Made by a program: the position numbers and the translations under genes | The notes under the pieces: model-generated | What the model was told of the DNA's origin: nothing | What the model saw: the letters and a program-made list of their open reading frames with translations, nothing else | The model's database searches: none | Assembly: GCA_038250835.1 (NCBI GenBank) | Contig: JBBSBY010000010.1 | Span: 1-60,186, forward strand | Reading direction: 5' to 3' | DNA: 60,186 bases | Origin: JBBSBY01 sp038250835 | GTDB taxonomy: Bacteria; Desulfobacterota; Desulfomonilia; Desulfomonilales; Desulfomonilaceae | Shown: in pieces, positions 18,511 to 27,881 of the stretch | Numbering within the stretch: position 1 is the first letter of the stretch | Layout of the letters: each line of letters starts with the position of its first letter

Positions 18511-19935
18511 CTACGGCCACTTCAAAGAATCTACAGGTCGGCACTCCAAACAGCTTTTTGTGGAATCATCAGTTATTTTGACGGGATACTTACCGGTGAA
18601 GCATGCGGCGCAAAAATCCTTCTCAGGCAAAGGCATCGCCTTAAAAAGACCATCGAGGGATAAATACGCGAGAGAATCGGCGCCTATGAAATCGCAAATC
18701 TGCTCCACGGATTTTGAGCAGGCAATGAGTTCACCTTTGCTTGAAAAATCGATACCATAAAAGCAAGGGAAGCGTATCGGCGGGCAGCTTATCCGCATAT
18801 GAATCTCTCGCGCTCCCGCTTCGCGCAAGGTTCTGGTCCGCAATCGACTTGTAGTGCCGCGCACAATGGAATCATCCACCACCACAACCGATTTATCTTT
18901 CAGGATTTCCCGAACGGGATTTAATTTAAGTCGCACACCCAAATCCCTTACTGAGGCCGACGGCTGAATAAAGGTTCTGCCGACGTAATGATTTCTAATC
19001 ACCCCATACTCGAAAGGCGCTCCACTCCCCTGGGCGAACCCCAACGCGGCATAGTTGCCGGAGGCCGGCATCGGCACGACGAGATCCGCCCCCTCTACAG
19101 GATTTTCCAGCGCAAGCTGTAAACCCAGTTCCTTACGAACCTTATAAACGCCATTGCCGAAAATCATTGAATCAGGTCGTGAAAAATATATGTATTCAAA
19201 AACACACATTGCGGAATGCGACTTTCTTGCGCCTTTGATGGATCGCATGCCGTCCTTATTCACAATCACTATTTCACCGGGTTCAACGTCTCGCACGTAT
19301 TCAGCGTCAATGATGTCCAGTGCGCAAGTTTCAGACGCAAAAACGGTAGCTCCATCTTTTTGCCCTATGCAAAGGGGACGAAAGCCATACGGATCTCGGG
19401 TCGCCATGATCCCGTCGGGAGTCAAGAAAACCACCGACCATGCGCCTTTGAGCTCATTGAATACTTTGATAAGGCGCTCCTCAAGCGATCCTTTCTTATG
19501 CAAAATCAGATGAGCAATTAATTCAGAATCAGTGGATGTTTGAAATATCGCTCCCTGCGATTCAAGTTTGCGCCGGAGCGGGGTAATATTAACTATATTG
19601 CCGTTATGGCCTAACGCTAAAGCTCGATCGATTTGTTCGACCAAAAAGGGCTGAGCGTTGCGAAGCAGAGAGCTGCCGGTTGTGGAATAGCGCACATGCC
19701 CTATTCCCATTGTCCCCTTAAGCCCCTGCATATCTCCTTCCTTAAACACATCCGGAAGGAGTCCCATCCCTTTATGACCGGTGATATCTCGACCATCGCT
19801 CACTACAATGCCGGCGGATTCCTGGCCGCGATGTTGGAGGGCGAATAATCCCAAATATATTAGTTGAGCGGCGTCTTCGACACCGTAAATGGCGAAAATA
19901 CCACATTCTTCTTTTTTAGATGGAGAATCAAACAT
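18511..19935 (-). CDS. purF: Amidophosphoribosyltransferase (first step of purine synthesis)
   Basis: The 474-residue enzyme makes 5-phosphoribosylamine from PRPP and glutamine. It belongs to the Bacillus-type class: a ten-residue propeptide (MFDSPSKKEE) precedes the catalytic C11 of ECGIFAIYG, exposed on processing. The glutaminase motif GHVRYSTTG and the PRPP site VVVVDDSIVRGTTSR are intact. All four cysteines expected for a 4Fe-4S cluster are present, in CVFEYIYFSRPDS, FPCFYGID and the C-terminal FCAACFTGK. An upstream ATG at 19968 would lengthen the propeptide and is less likely. No other pur gene is in the window. Confidence 0.95.
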   Translation of the reverse strand: MFDSPSKKEECGIFAIYGVEDAAQLIYLGLFALQHRGQESAGIVVSDGRDITGHKGMGLLPDVFKEGDMQGLKGTMGIGHVRYSTTGSSLLRNAQPFLVEQIDRALALGHNGNIVNITPLRRKLESQGAIFQTSTDSELIAHLILHKKGSLEERLIKVFNELKGAWSVVFLTPDGIMATRDPYGFRPLCIGQKDGATVFASETCALDIIDAEYVRDVEPGEIVIVNKDGMRSIKGARKSHSAMCVFEYIYFSRPDSMIFGNGVYKVRKELGLQLALENPVEGADLVVPMPASGNYAALGFAQGSGAPFEYGVIRNHYVGRTFIQPSASVRDLGVRLKLNPVREILKDKSVVVVDDSIVRGTTSRLRTRTLREAGAREIHMRISCPPIRFPCFYGIDFSSKGELIACSKSVEQICDFIGADSLAYLSLDGLFKAMPLPEKDFCAACFTGKYPVKITDDSTKSCLECRPVDSLKWP

Positions 19936-20425
19936 TATATTACCTAAACTGAATGGGAGAATATTCAAGGTTCATCGTAGGCGTGCCGGCCGCAGTTGAA
20001 TTACAGTTTTTTATGTCGTACGGGAGATTATAATGACACATTTAAAATAATATCAATTAGCTCGGAATTCAACGGATAGATGTGCAAATAATGACGCATG
20101 AGTTTCTCGGGCGAGACTCACCAGCAAGCCGGCGAATATTAAACTCCTGCGCCGTGACCGGCAATGCGCAGGTTGGACGAGGAATACCTAACGCTAATGT
20201 TCATCTTTCCGGCGCCATGGTACTATTACCGTTACGCATCGGCGCCGGAATTAAGGATCAATTCAGGAGAATTAGCGCCCGTGCTTCAGATCGAAAAATG
20301 GTCTACGACACTGAACGCAATCACATTAATACAAATTCGGCTTTACGGACATCTTGATCCGGCGGCTCAAGAAACTCATTGCAGCGGAACAACGAAGGTG
20401 AAGTTGAATAAGCGGCTCAAAGGGC
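19936..20425. other. Gap upstream of purF without a recognisable gene
   Basis: About 490 bases. The first part is the purF leader; I see no purine riboswitch core in it. Overlapping plus-strand frames (20082-20357 and 20164-20550) lack protein-like composition and one runs into the next gene antisense. Confidence 0.45.
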
Positions 20426-21223
20426 TTATTCAGGCGCTACAGGCGCAACCCCCCAGCCATACCTCGGATCTTGGGATTTTGCCGGTTCAACGGGTTTCGG
20501 CATGGCTATATTCCCGGTTGAGGGGTTTTGCTTTGGCTTCGCTTGCTTAGCCTGTTTGGCTCGAGGGCGCTGTTGCTGGGCTTGCGGTTGCAACGCAGGC
20601 GCCGGTTCTCCGCTCGGAGGGTAATACTCTACTGTAGTGCCGTCCGGAGTAGTGGTTGTTATGCGCACCGCGCCGGCGGGTAGATCGTCCGCGGTTACCT
20701 GCGGCGGCCCTGAAGGATATTGGCCTTGAGGAGGTTGATTAGGGGAGTATTGGCCCGGCCTCAATTGGGGTTGCTGAGCCGGTTGAGCCGGAGGAGCGGT
20801 CCATGACGTAGGCCGTTGCTGTTGATATTGCTGCTGCGGATATTGTTGTGGAGGAATTTGTTGGACATTGGGCTGCGTATACTGTTGTGGATATTGCTGT
20901 TGCTGTTGCGCCGCCTGGTATTGCTGAGGGTCGGTGTATTCCATTTGATTCGGGTCGGCGCCCATCGACGCGGCGGGATAGTTCTGCCAATTGGAATAAA
21001 CTCCCGGAGTATTAGGTGGGATTGTTTGAGCTTGATTGGCGCCCGGCTGTTGATTAGGAAGTTGTCCCTGTGCGCCATAGTATGGGTTGCTGATTGAGCT
21101 TGCGTCCGGTCCCCATAGCCCCAGTCCGCCCGGCCCGAGCACCGAATCCAAAACACCCTGAGCAAATGTGGGCTGAATCAGCATTAAAGAGACTAAAATA
21201 GCTGTGACTATTCTTATAATCAT
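20426..21223 (-). CDS. Secreted Pro/Gln-rich low-complexity protein
   Basis: A 265-residue protein with a signal peptide (MIIRIVTAILVSLMLIQPTFAQ region) followed by sequence dominated by Gln, Pro, Tyr, Ala and Asn. Stretches such as QYQAAQQQQQYPQQYTQP and QQIPPQQYPQQQYQQQ are prion-like. One short ordered segment, AVRITTTTPDGTTVEYYPP, could be a beta hairpin. The basic AKQAKQAKPKQ patch precedes the end. Such regions are often cell-wall-associated; the PBP1A gene lies 170 bases upstream on the same strand. No family is recognised. The signal peptide and continuous frame support a real gene. Confidence 0.7.
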   Translation of the reverse strand: MIIRIVTAILVSLMLIQPTFAQGVLDSVLGPGGLGLWGPDASSISNPYYGAQGQLPNQQPGANQAQTIPPNTPGVYSNWQNYPAASMGADPNQMEYTDPQQYQAAQQQQQYPQQYTQPNVQQIPPQQYPQQQYQQQRPTSWTAPPAQPAQQPQLRPGQYSPNQPPQGQYPSGPPQVTADDLPAGAVRITTTTPDGTTVEYYPPSGEPAPALQPQAQQQRPRAKQAKQAKPKQNPSTGNIAMPKPVEPAKSQDPRYGWGVAPVAPE

Positions 21224-21393
21224 GAACGTCCTCCGTGCGTCGGCAGGAAAACCTTTAATATTCGGTCAGTCGGAAGATACTCTATTCAATGATTCAATAT
21301 TTTACTAAATTAGTCTCCTTACGTCAAGAGATTGCTTCAATTAACTTTTCTAAGATTTCAAAATCTTTCTACTACCCCGTTTGCCTTTCCAGC

Positions 21394-24048
21394 TCAGAAC
21401 TGATCAAGATCCGAACCCGAGTAGTCCCAACGTGATCCTTTGATTAGTTTCGGCTCGGTTTCCGCCGGCCCGCTTCCAACCTTAAACACTTCCTGAATCG
21501 CATTGTTCGAAGCGGTAACCAGCCCGGTTCTGGGATCCACTTTTCTAAATTCAATCGTCTGCGGCTGCTGGAATTCTTTTACAGGTTTATCGTTTAAAAC
21601 ATCATGCATGAAATGGCCCCAAATCGGGGCTGCCGCCTTGCCGCCTGTTTCTCCTTCTCCCAGTGAGTATTCATCATCGAATCCCACCCACACGCCACAG
21701 GAATAATCAGGAGAAAAGCCCACGAACCAGGCGTCCACATTATCGTTCGTCGTTCCGGTTTTTCCCGCTATATCGGGACGGCCTACTATTTTCTTAAGGT
21801 TTGTCGCTGTTCCATGTTGCACGACATCTTGGAGCAAGGTCGTCATTATGTATGATGTGGCTTCATCGAGCTTTCTTTTGGCTATGGCTGTATTCTTTTC
21901 CGGACCGTCGGATTCAGGGAAAACGGTATTCGGAGAAACTCTTAATGATACGTTTTTCAAATAAGCTTTATTGTTTACCGGATCGTCAAGGAGCACGGGC
22001 GGATCATTCTGCTCGATTATTTTACCATTCCGATCGACAATCTTCTTCACGTAAATATTGGGAACACCGTAGCCGTTATTCGGAAACACGGAATAAACCT
22101 GCAATTGCTCCTCAAGCGAAACACCGGTTGAACCCAATGCAAGTGTCAGGTTGTCCACCAATGGGGATGTATAACCAAGTTTACGGGCGTAAGCTTTGGC
22201 ATGCTCTATTCCAACCTGTTGCAGGACTTTAATGGTAGGGATATTGCGTGAGTGAACCAGAGCGTCTCTAAATGTCACCGGTCCCTGAAATCCTCCTCGG
22301 TAATTCTTGGGGCGCCAAACCTCCCCCGTGCCGGGCACGGTCAGGGCGATCGGAGAATCTAGAATGATGTCCGCGCAAGTAAATCCCTTATTCAAAGCCG
22401 CCGCATAGATGACCGGTTTAAATGATGAACCCGCTTGTCTGCGTGACTGCGTAGCACGGTTATATTTCGATCTTGTTCCCGCATGGCCGCCAACAAGAAC
22501 CCTTACATACCCGCTGCGATTTTCTCTCATCATCAGGGCCGATTGGACTACAGGATCCTGGTCGATTTCGAGAGGAAAATTGTTCACCATACTCTCAGTG
22601 TATTCTTTGTAATTCTTCATTTCCGGATCATTCTTGCCGTATTTTTTTTGATACAATTCACGACGTTTCAGATTCGGATCGAGAATCTTGACCATTATGA
22701 GATCGCCTACTTGAAAAGGAAGATCTCCAGGAGAAAAGTTCCTGGTCCTCAATTCAGGGCGTATGAAAGGTTGTCTTACCCACCATTTTGGAGATGGATC
22801 GATTTTGATGTGGCCCACGTAATCCTTTTTGGTAGACCCGTCATCAAAGCTGCCCATACGGGCATAGATATTCTCTTGATCAATATGAGTAATGACGCCT
22901 TCAGTTATTTCACCGAAGCGCAAAGGAGCTTCCATTGATCGACTCTTTTCATCAAGAAAATCGACGACTCCCTGGGCGGTAAGCGTTTTGAGCGGACCGC
23001 GGAAACCTTGTCTTTTATCGAGTTCTCTTAGGCCTGCGTCCATGGAGTCTTGGCCGGCCTTTGTCTGTTCGAGATCAACGGTGGTATAAACCTGCAACCC
23101 CTCTCTGTAGAGAGCCTCTACTCCATATTTCTTTTCGATATAGCGCCGCACATGTTCAACAAAATCCGGGGCGCTTTTGAGGTAAGGATTACTCGTATTG
23201 GATATATGGGCATCCTCCTGGAGGGAAGTCTCGTATTCGTCTTCGGTAATGTGACCGTCTTCGAGCATACGTTTGAGAACGTAAGATCTGCGTTCGAGCG
23301 ACCGCTTGAGGTTTTTTCTAGGAGAGAAATCCGAAGGCGCCTTCGTTAAACCGGCCAGCGTGGCGCACTCCGCTATGGTGAGATCTTTCACGCTCTTGTC
23401 GAAATAAGTTTGGGCCGCTGCTTCTACTCCGTACGCCGAACTTCCCAAATATATTTGATTCAGGTACAGATAAAGAATCTCCTCTTTTGAGAGGGATCTT
23501 TCTATTCTAGCCGACAAAATGACTTCTTTAATTTTCCTTGTGAATTTGCGCTCAGGAGTAAGAAGGAAGGTTTTGGCGACCTGCTGTGTAATTGTGCTCG
23601 CGCCTTCTCTCAATGCGCCGGTCATTAGGTTCTTTTTTATTGCTCTGAGTATGGCCTCTTTATCTACCCCGCCATGTTTCCAAAAATTTTTATCTTCCGC
23701 TGCGACAAACGCATTTTGCAATGTTTTGGGAATCTGATCTATAGGAAGCAGAAAACGCCTTTCATGAGCGAATTCTCCGATAAGTTCACCTTTGTCGGCA
23801 TAGAATTGTGTCACTATGGGGGGCGCGTATTTTTCCAGTTTATCGATGCCGGGTAAATTCTGAGTAAAGTAAAAATAGCCCTGCAACGCCATACCGGCGG
23901 CTCCCGATGCGCCTGCAAGCATTACGAGAAGCACGAAACGGGCGATCCCGGCGAAAAATGAACCCCTCTTTTTTCCTGTACCCTGCTTTTGATACATTTC
24001 GCGGAATAAATCTTTTGGGATCAGATCTTTTTGACTCGACGGATTCAA
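21394..24048 (-). CDS. mrcA: Class A penicillin-binding protein 1A
   Basis: An 884-residue bifunctional peptidoglycan synthase anchored by one helix (about 33-60). The GT51 transglycosylase domain has its catalytic Glu in VAAEDKNFWKHGG (E118) and the GASTITQQVAKTFLL motif. An OB-like insert (about 370-500) follows, then the transpeptidase with nucleophile S541 in SSFK, the SRN motif (HSRNIPT) and KTGTTNDN. The insert and length place it with PBP1A of Gram-negatives. It elongates glycan strands and cross-links stem peptides. It is monocistronic by spacing. Confidence 0.95.
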   Translation of the reverse strand: MNPSSQKDLIPKDLFREMYQKQGTGKKRGSFFAGIARFVLLVMLAGASGAAGMALQGYFYFTQNLPGIDKLEKYAPPIVTQFYADKGELIGEFAHERRFLLPIDQIPKTLQNAFVAAEDKNFWKHGGVDKEAILRAIKKNLMTGALREGASTITQQVAKTFLLTPERKFTRKIKEVILSARIERSLSKEEILYLYLNQIYLGSSAYGVEAAAQTYFDKSVKDLTIAECATLAGLTKAPSDFSPRKNLKRSLERRSYVLKRMLEDGHITEDEYETSLQEDAHISNTSNPYLKSAPDFVEHVRRYIEKKYGVEALYREGLQVYTTVDLEQTKAGQDSMDAGLRELDKRQGFRGPLKTLTAQGVVDFLDEKSRSMEAPLRFGEITEGVITHIDQENIYARMGSFDDGSTKKDYVGHIKIDPSPKWWVRQPFIRPELRTRNFSPGDLPFQVGDLIMVKILDPNLKRRELYQKKYGKNDPEMKNYKEYTESMVNNFPLEIDQDPVVQSALMMRENRSGYVRVLVGGHAGTRSKYNRATQSRRQAGSSFKPVIYAAALNKGFTCADIILDSPIALTVPGTGEVWRPKNYRGGFQGPVTFRDALVHSRNIPTIKVLQQVGIEHAKAYARKLGYTSPLVDNLTLALGSTGVSLEEQLQVYSVFPNNGYGVPNIYVKKIVDRNGKIIEQNDPPVLLDDPVNNKAYLKNVSLRVSPNTVFPESDGPEKNTAIAKRKLDEATSYIMTTLLQDVVQHGTATNLKKIVGRPDIAGKTGTTNDNVDAWFVGFSPDYSCGVWVGFDDEYSLGEGETGGKAAAPIWGHFMHDVLNDKPVKEFQQPQTIEFRKVDPRTGLVTASNNAIQEVFKVGSGPAETEPKLIKGSRWDYSGSDLDQF

Positions 24049-24232
24049 TGCGTGCTCCTTAAACGAAATCTATCCTGAATTATACGCTTGGGTTGCGGAC
24101 CGGGAAAAACCAATTTACCGCATCTCGATTTACTTATAGATAAAACATTTCGGTATTTCAATAGAATTAAATCAGAAGTTAAAGTTATTGTAAAGTAAGC
24201 GGCGATTTGGCATTCGCAATGTCATAATAAGT

Positions 24233-25162
24233 TTAGATAATTCCATCGTCCAGCGCAAGCATGGCATCTACATGTCCATCCTCCATCCATTCCGAAACGG
24301 CTTTTTCAGTGAAACGGAAAGTTGCAATTGGAAATCTGCCCAGTGGTTTCTTAGGACCGAGAACGTGTATTTTCGCATCTTCGTACTTGTCCGGACTAAT
24401 GATGGTGTTGGCCTTGGTTGAAATTGCGGCTATTCTTCTTGAACCTGTTTGGTAGAGAGGTTCAATCGGCAACCAGTTCCCCACTCCACCGTCCGAAAAC
24501 TGATGGCCATTCATTGCCACCGGGGAAAATACAAACGGCACGGACATTGAAGCCCAAATGGCGTTCCAGGCGTCTTCTTCGGATAAATCCTGTATGCGAA
24601 ACCAGTCCGGGAGACCAAAAGGATTTTCGAGGTCCGGCTCACCGCACACGCAAATATATAAAGGTACCCGGCTTTCGATTACCGAGGAAATGTCGATATG
24701 CTTTTCCAGTATCGACTTCAATCCTTCGATCTTGAATAGACCGTATTTTTTTAGCCATCCGATTAAGCCTAATGGCGATCCCATTTTTACTACTGCGGAA
24801 GCGTGTTTGATGGCTTTATAAAGCTTGGCGTTGGGGACGGGAAGAAAAAACCACCCGATGTCGGCTGCAAGCACGAGAGCCAGTTTGCCCATTCTCTCGT
24901 AATCCACTTGCAAATTGATGGCTTTGGTGAGTTCCATCCACAAGCTGCGCCCTTTTTCCATGTCGCCCTGGGCGATGATTGCGCCGTTCAAAGCCCCAAT
25001 CGAACTGCCCGCTATGGATGTGAAGGCCAAGCCGCTTTGAATCAGAGTCCGAACATATCCAAATTGGTAAGCGCCGCGGGCTCCACCGGCAGATAAGGCG
25101 AGGGAGCAACTTCCATTGTGGAGAATTTTCGTGGAGAGCCTTTGCCTAACAGCTTTATTCAT
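24233..25162 (-). CDS. Patatin-like phospholipase
   Basis: A 309-residue serine acyl hydrolase with all patatin signatures: the oxyanion loop SAGGARGAYQFG, the nucleophile elbow GSSIG (S54) and the catalytic Asp in SDGGVGNW. It probably cleaves phospholipids or lysophospholipids at the inner face of the membrane; no signal peptide is present. The upstream ATG at 25186 is possible, but ATG 25162 has GAGGT in place. A tRNA-Cys gene lies divergently just upstream. Confidence 0.88.
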   Translation of the reverse strand: MNKAVRQRLSTKILHNGSCSLALSAGGARGAYQFGYVRTLIQSGLAFTSIAGSSIGALNGAIIAQGDMEKGRSLWMELTKAINLQVDYERMGKLALVLAADIGWFFLPVPNAKLYKAIKHASAVVKMGSPLGLIGWLKKYGLFKIEGLKSILEKHIDISSVIESRVPLYICVCGEPDLENPFGLPDWFRIQDLSEEDAWNAIWASMSVPFVFSPVAMNGHQFSDGGVGNWLPIEPLYQTGSRRIAAISTKANTIISPDKYEDAKIHVLGPKKPLGRFPIATFRFTEKAVSEWMEDGHVDAMLALDDGII

Positions 25163-25210
25163 CGAGACCTCATTCGCATATCCCATAAATTGTAAGGTAT
25201 ATTTAGCGGC

Positions 25211-25239
25211 TTGACAATAGAAGCCATTCCATCTACAAT
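25211..25239 (+). promoter_or_regulatory. Sigma-70 promoter of the tRNA-Cys gene
   Basis: TTGACA at 25211-25216 and TACAAT at 25234-25239 with an ideal 17-base spacer, giving a start about ten bases before the tRNA. The strongest promoter in the window. Confidence 0.85.
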
Positions 25240-25255
25240 TTGTTATTACATCAAC

Positions 25256-25330
25256 GGCGGCTTAGCCAAGTGGTAAGGCGACGGTCTGCAAAACCGTTAT
25301 ACGGCGGTTCAAATCCGCCAGCCGCCTCCA
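25256..25330 (+). tRNA. tRNA-Cys (anticodon GCA), CCA encoded
   Basis: A complete cloverleaf: acceptor GGCGGCT (25256-25262) pairs with AGCCGCC (25320-25326), followed by U73 and an encoded CCA. The D arm is GCC...GGC, the anticodon stem ACGGT/ACCGT with loop CTGCAAA, and the T arm GGCGG-TTCAAAT-CCGCC. Anticodon GCA reads cysteine codons. It is a single-gene unit with its own promoter and terminator. Confidence 0.97.
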
Positions 25331-25345
25331 CATTCTACAGATATT

Positions 25346-25376
25346 AAAAGGTTACCCATCGGAGTAACCTTTTTTA
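25346..25376 (+). terminator. Rho-independent terminator of tRNA-Cys
   Basis: Ten-base stem AAAAGGTTAC / GTAACCTTTT with an eight-base loop, running into a T-tract at 25370-25375. Confidence 0.85.
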
Positions 25377-25507
25377 TTGCTCTTTGAGGACTTGGCGCAT
25401 TTTCTCATCATAGGCGCTGAAGATCGGAAGTGGACCTGCTGAAGAACTCTATAATGACTGTTTTGTTGACCTAATTTTCGCTTAGCTGATCAGCAATCGT
25501 CCTACTT

Positions 25508-26260
25508 CTAAGCGTGTATCTGTATATTTTGGAGCTGCTTCCATGTTTCTTCGGAATACCAAATATCCACCATTTCGTCTCGATACTTATTGTCCTGCTC
25601 CCGCATTTGTTCACTTATTTCAGTCCTTAAAAGCATTTTGATGCTCGCGAAAGCTCGCGCGTTCTTCTGCCCGAGTAATGTCGCCACTTTCATTGCGCTC
25701 TGCTCCAACTCTTCTTCCGTCACAATTTCATCGATGAGTCCCAGATTTTTTGCTTCTTCCGCGCTGAACATGCCGCCGGTATAAGCTACTGTCTCAGCGT
25801 TTCGATGACCCACACAATATTTCAGCATGACTGCGCTGCCCGGGAAAAGAGACGAGCCGAAGTTAATTTCATTTAAACTGATCTTCGACTTTCCAGTGAC
25901 CATGATGCGATAGTCACACGCAGACGCAAGCATACAGCCACCCGCCACGGTATGACCATTCAAAGCGGCAATTACGGGTTTGGGGAAAGTAAAGATCTGG
26001 GTATATAGATTTGCGAATTTGGTAACGAATCTTATAAAATCATCTTTGGAGTACCCAAGGAATTCAGGAATATCCAATCCGAAAGAGAAAAACTTGTCTC
26101 TTCCGGTAATTATTACTGCCTTAACTTCCGAGTCGGATTCCATTTCGTTGAAGGTATTCTGAAGCTCTTCGGTGAACGCCTCGTTGATGGGATTCACCTT
26201 GCCGCGGTTTAGGACAATTCTCGCTATATTTGATTGAACCGACTTGATTATGAAATTCAT
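25508..26260 (-). CDS. Enoyl-CoA hydratase/isomerase (crotonase) family protein
   Basis: A 250-residue crotonase-fold protein. The N-terminal NIARIVLNRGKVNPINEAF, the first oxyanion loop FFSFGLDIPEF and the second AALNGHTVAGGCMLASACDY are typical; the ALNG..AGGG-like loop binds the CoA thioester. The later NEINFGSSLFPGSAVM region is where hydratases carry their catalytic Glu residues, but the match is loose, so isomerase or hydratase chemistry cannot be chosen. It may act in fatty or aromatic acid oxidation, but neighbours do not say which. It is separated by 100 bases from the MBL hydrolase gene on the same strand. Confidence 0.85.
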   Translation of the reverse strand: MNFIIKSVQSNIARIVLNRGKVNPINEAFTEELQNTFNEMESDSEVKAVIITGRDKFFSFGLDIPEFLGYSKDDFIRFVTKFANLYTQIFTFPKPVIAALNGHTVAGGCMLASACDYRIMVTGKSKISLNEINFGSSLFPGSAVMLKYCVGHRNAETVAYTGGMFSAEEAKNLGLIDEIVTEEELEQSAMKVATLLGQKNARAFASIKMLLRTEISEQMREQDNKYRDEMVDIWYSEETWKQLQNIQIHA

Positions 26261-26359
26261 CTACCTACCTCTATGCCGCTCACATTAAGTATCCCCAAAG
26301 GGAACCTTCAAATTAATTCTACATCGGCTATTAAAGTCAGTTGAGTTCGGCAGCGCCGG

Positions 26360-27133
26360 CTACCATTCTATGGGAGCGCTCACCGCGTGTTGGTAGGCGC
26401 AGCAAAGGGCGCCGTTCTGCTCAAAAAAGGCGTTCAAAGACTGTCCTGCGCATTCCAAAGCCAGGGAGGGGGTGTTGTTTGTTTCGGACATGTGCGCCAA
26501 CATTATCGTGTGGAGTTCGTCATTAACGAGGCTTTGCAACAATTTTGCGCTGTCCGGATTGGAAAGATGGCCGGTTCTGCCGCGAACGCGCTGCTTAAGA
26601 TGAACAGGATATGGCCCTTCCATGAGCATCTTTGGATCATGGTTGCTCTCAAGCACCACAACTTGCAAACCGGTTAAGAGATTGGCAATTAGGTGAGTCA
26701 CGACACCAAAATCGGTGGCTATACCCAGCCTCGATACACCGTGGGAAATTCGGAATCCAACAGGATCCGCCGCGTCATGAGGAACAGAAAACGCGTGTAC
26801 CTTGAATCCCGCAACCTCAAATATGCGACCAGTGCTGAAAAATTCAAGGCTGTGCACTTTGCCCAGCATATATTGAGATTCCAGGTATGTGCCTTCGTTC
26901 ATCCAAACGGGGATTTTCAACTTGCGAGACAGCGTCCCCACGCCTTTTGTATGGTCGGAGTGCCCATGTGACACGATGATAGCTTTCAAATATCCCGGAT
27001 CGAAAGCAGCGGCGCAGAGTCGTTCAAGTATCCGTTTTGCCGATAACCCTGCGTCAATCAGGATGGCCGATCCGTTACTCTGCACGAGAAATGAATTTCC
27101 CGAACTACCGCTGGCTAAGGAGATTAGTTTCAT
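26360..27133 (-). CDS. MBL-fold metallo-hydrolase (WalJ/YycJ-like)
   Basis: A 257-residue metallo-beta-lactamase-fold hydrolase. It opens with the family-typical MKLISLASGSSGNSF, followed by ILIDAGLSAKRILERL and the metal site SHGHSDHTKG (HxHxDH), then further ligand regions around VVLESNHD and GRTGHLSN. WalJ/YycJ proteins are linked to DNA integrity and, in Firmicutes, to cell-wall control; the substrate is unsettled. Length and motifs are complete. Confidence 0.85.
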   Translation of the reverse strand: MKLISLASGSSGNSFLVQSNGSAILIDAGLSAKRILERLCAAAFDPGYLKAIIVSHGHSDHTKGVGTLSRKLKIPVWMNEGTYLESQYMLGKVHSLEFFSTGRIFEVAGFKVHAFSVPHDAADPVGFRISHGVSRLGIATDFGVVTHLIANLLTGLQVVVLESNHDPKMLMEGPYPVHLKQRVRGRTGHLSNPDSAKLLQSLVNDELHTIMLAHMSETNNTPSLALECAGQSLNAFFEQNGALCCAYQHAVSAPIEW

Positions 27134-27254
27134 ACCTGAAATGTCCCATGACCGACAAGAGTTACTTGCAGTGCTAATTTTGTCGGGAACAAAATATTCA
27201 TATCAGGGTCGAAAAACTATCGTTTGCGGCTTTGCATGTCAAGCCGTTTGATTC

Positions 27255-27764
27255 CTAATATCCTAAGAACTTACCGGCAATCAATCCTGCCAGCATCAAA
27301 AAGACGAACCATGCTTGCAGTATAGGAGCGAATTTAGTAGGAGGATCGGCCAACATATCTTTGGCATGCTCGGTCACTTTCTCCGGGGGCAAATTTGAAA
27401 TAAATCTCTCCGCTATATTATCAAAAGATTGTATGGTGTTGGTTATCAAGATGGGTCTCGCCTTATCCGTAACTACTATTAGGAACAGCTTCTTGCCCGA
27501 TTGTACGGCATCCAAAGACCGGATCTCCGCCCATTTGAGTTCAACGGATCTGAGCAGTTTATTAATGGTAACTCCGTCCGGAAGGAAGGATATTTTTCTT
27601 GCAAGGATTTCCGCTCCGAGATAGAAGAACGGAAATAGAACTATAGTTAAGAGGAGTCCTTGTTTGTCGGCGCCTTCCATAAGGATCAACAATATTCCGG
27701 CGCCCATAGCCAAAATTATGGGAAGTCGCATCTTTGGATCTACCGTGTATGTGTTGTCATCCAT
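27255..27764 (-). CDS. Membrane protein with a PH-like domain, function unknown
   Basis: A 169-residue protein with two adjacent membrane helices near the N-terminus (about 13-30 and 36-53), a cytoplasmic beta-rich segment (about 60-125, including FLPDGVTINKLLRSVELKW and LFLIVVTDKARPILI) that looks like a bacterial PH (bPH) domain, and a C-terminal helix (about 148-167). GGAAGGAC precedes the ATG. The bPH suggestion rests only on pattern. No role is proposed. Confidence 0.65.
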   Translation of the reverse strand: MDDNTYTVDPKMRLPIILAMGAGILLILMEGADKQGLLLTIVLFPFFYLGAEILARKISFLPDGVTINKLLRSVELKWAEIRSLDAVQSGKKLFLIVVTDKARPILITNTIQSFDNIAERFISNLPPEKVTEHAKDMLADPPTKFAPILQAWFVFLMLAGLIAGKFLGY

Positions 27765-27881
27765 ATTTTGTCCTTCCCACAGGTGTGTTCACTTGTGTAA
27801 GTAGTAATCATATGATACCATTCAACTCCTTGAGAAATGGAGGCTTTTTTGTAACCTCCGAAACTCCGGAGGGAGGAATAA

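Noticed and set aside
19936..20060. Purine riboswitch upstream of purF
   Set aside because: The conserved loop motifs of the purine or PRPP riboswitches could not be found in the leader.
20164..20550. Plus-strand 128-codon ORF
   Set aside because: Overlaps the secreted Pro/Gln-rich protein gene antisense and has no domain or ribosome site.
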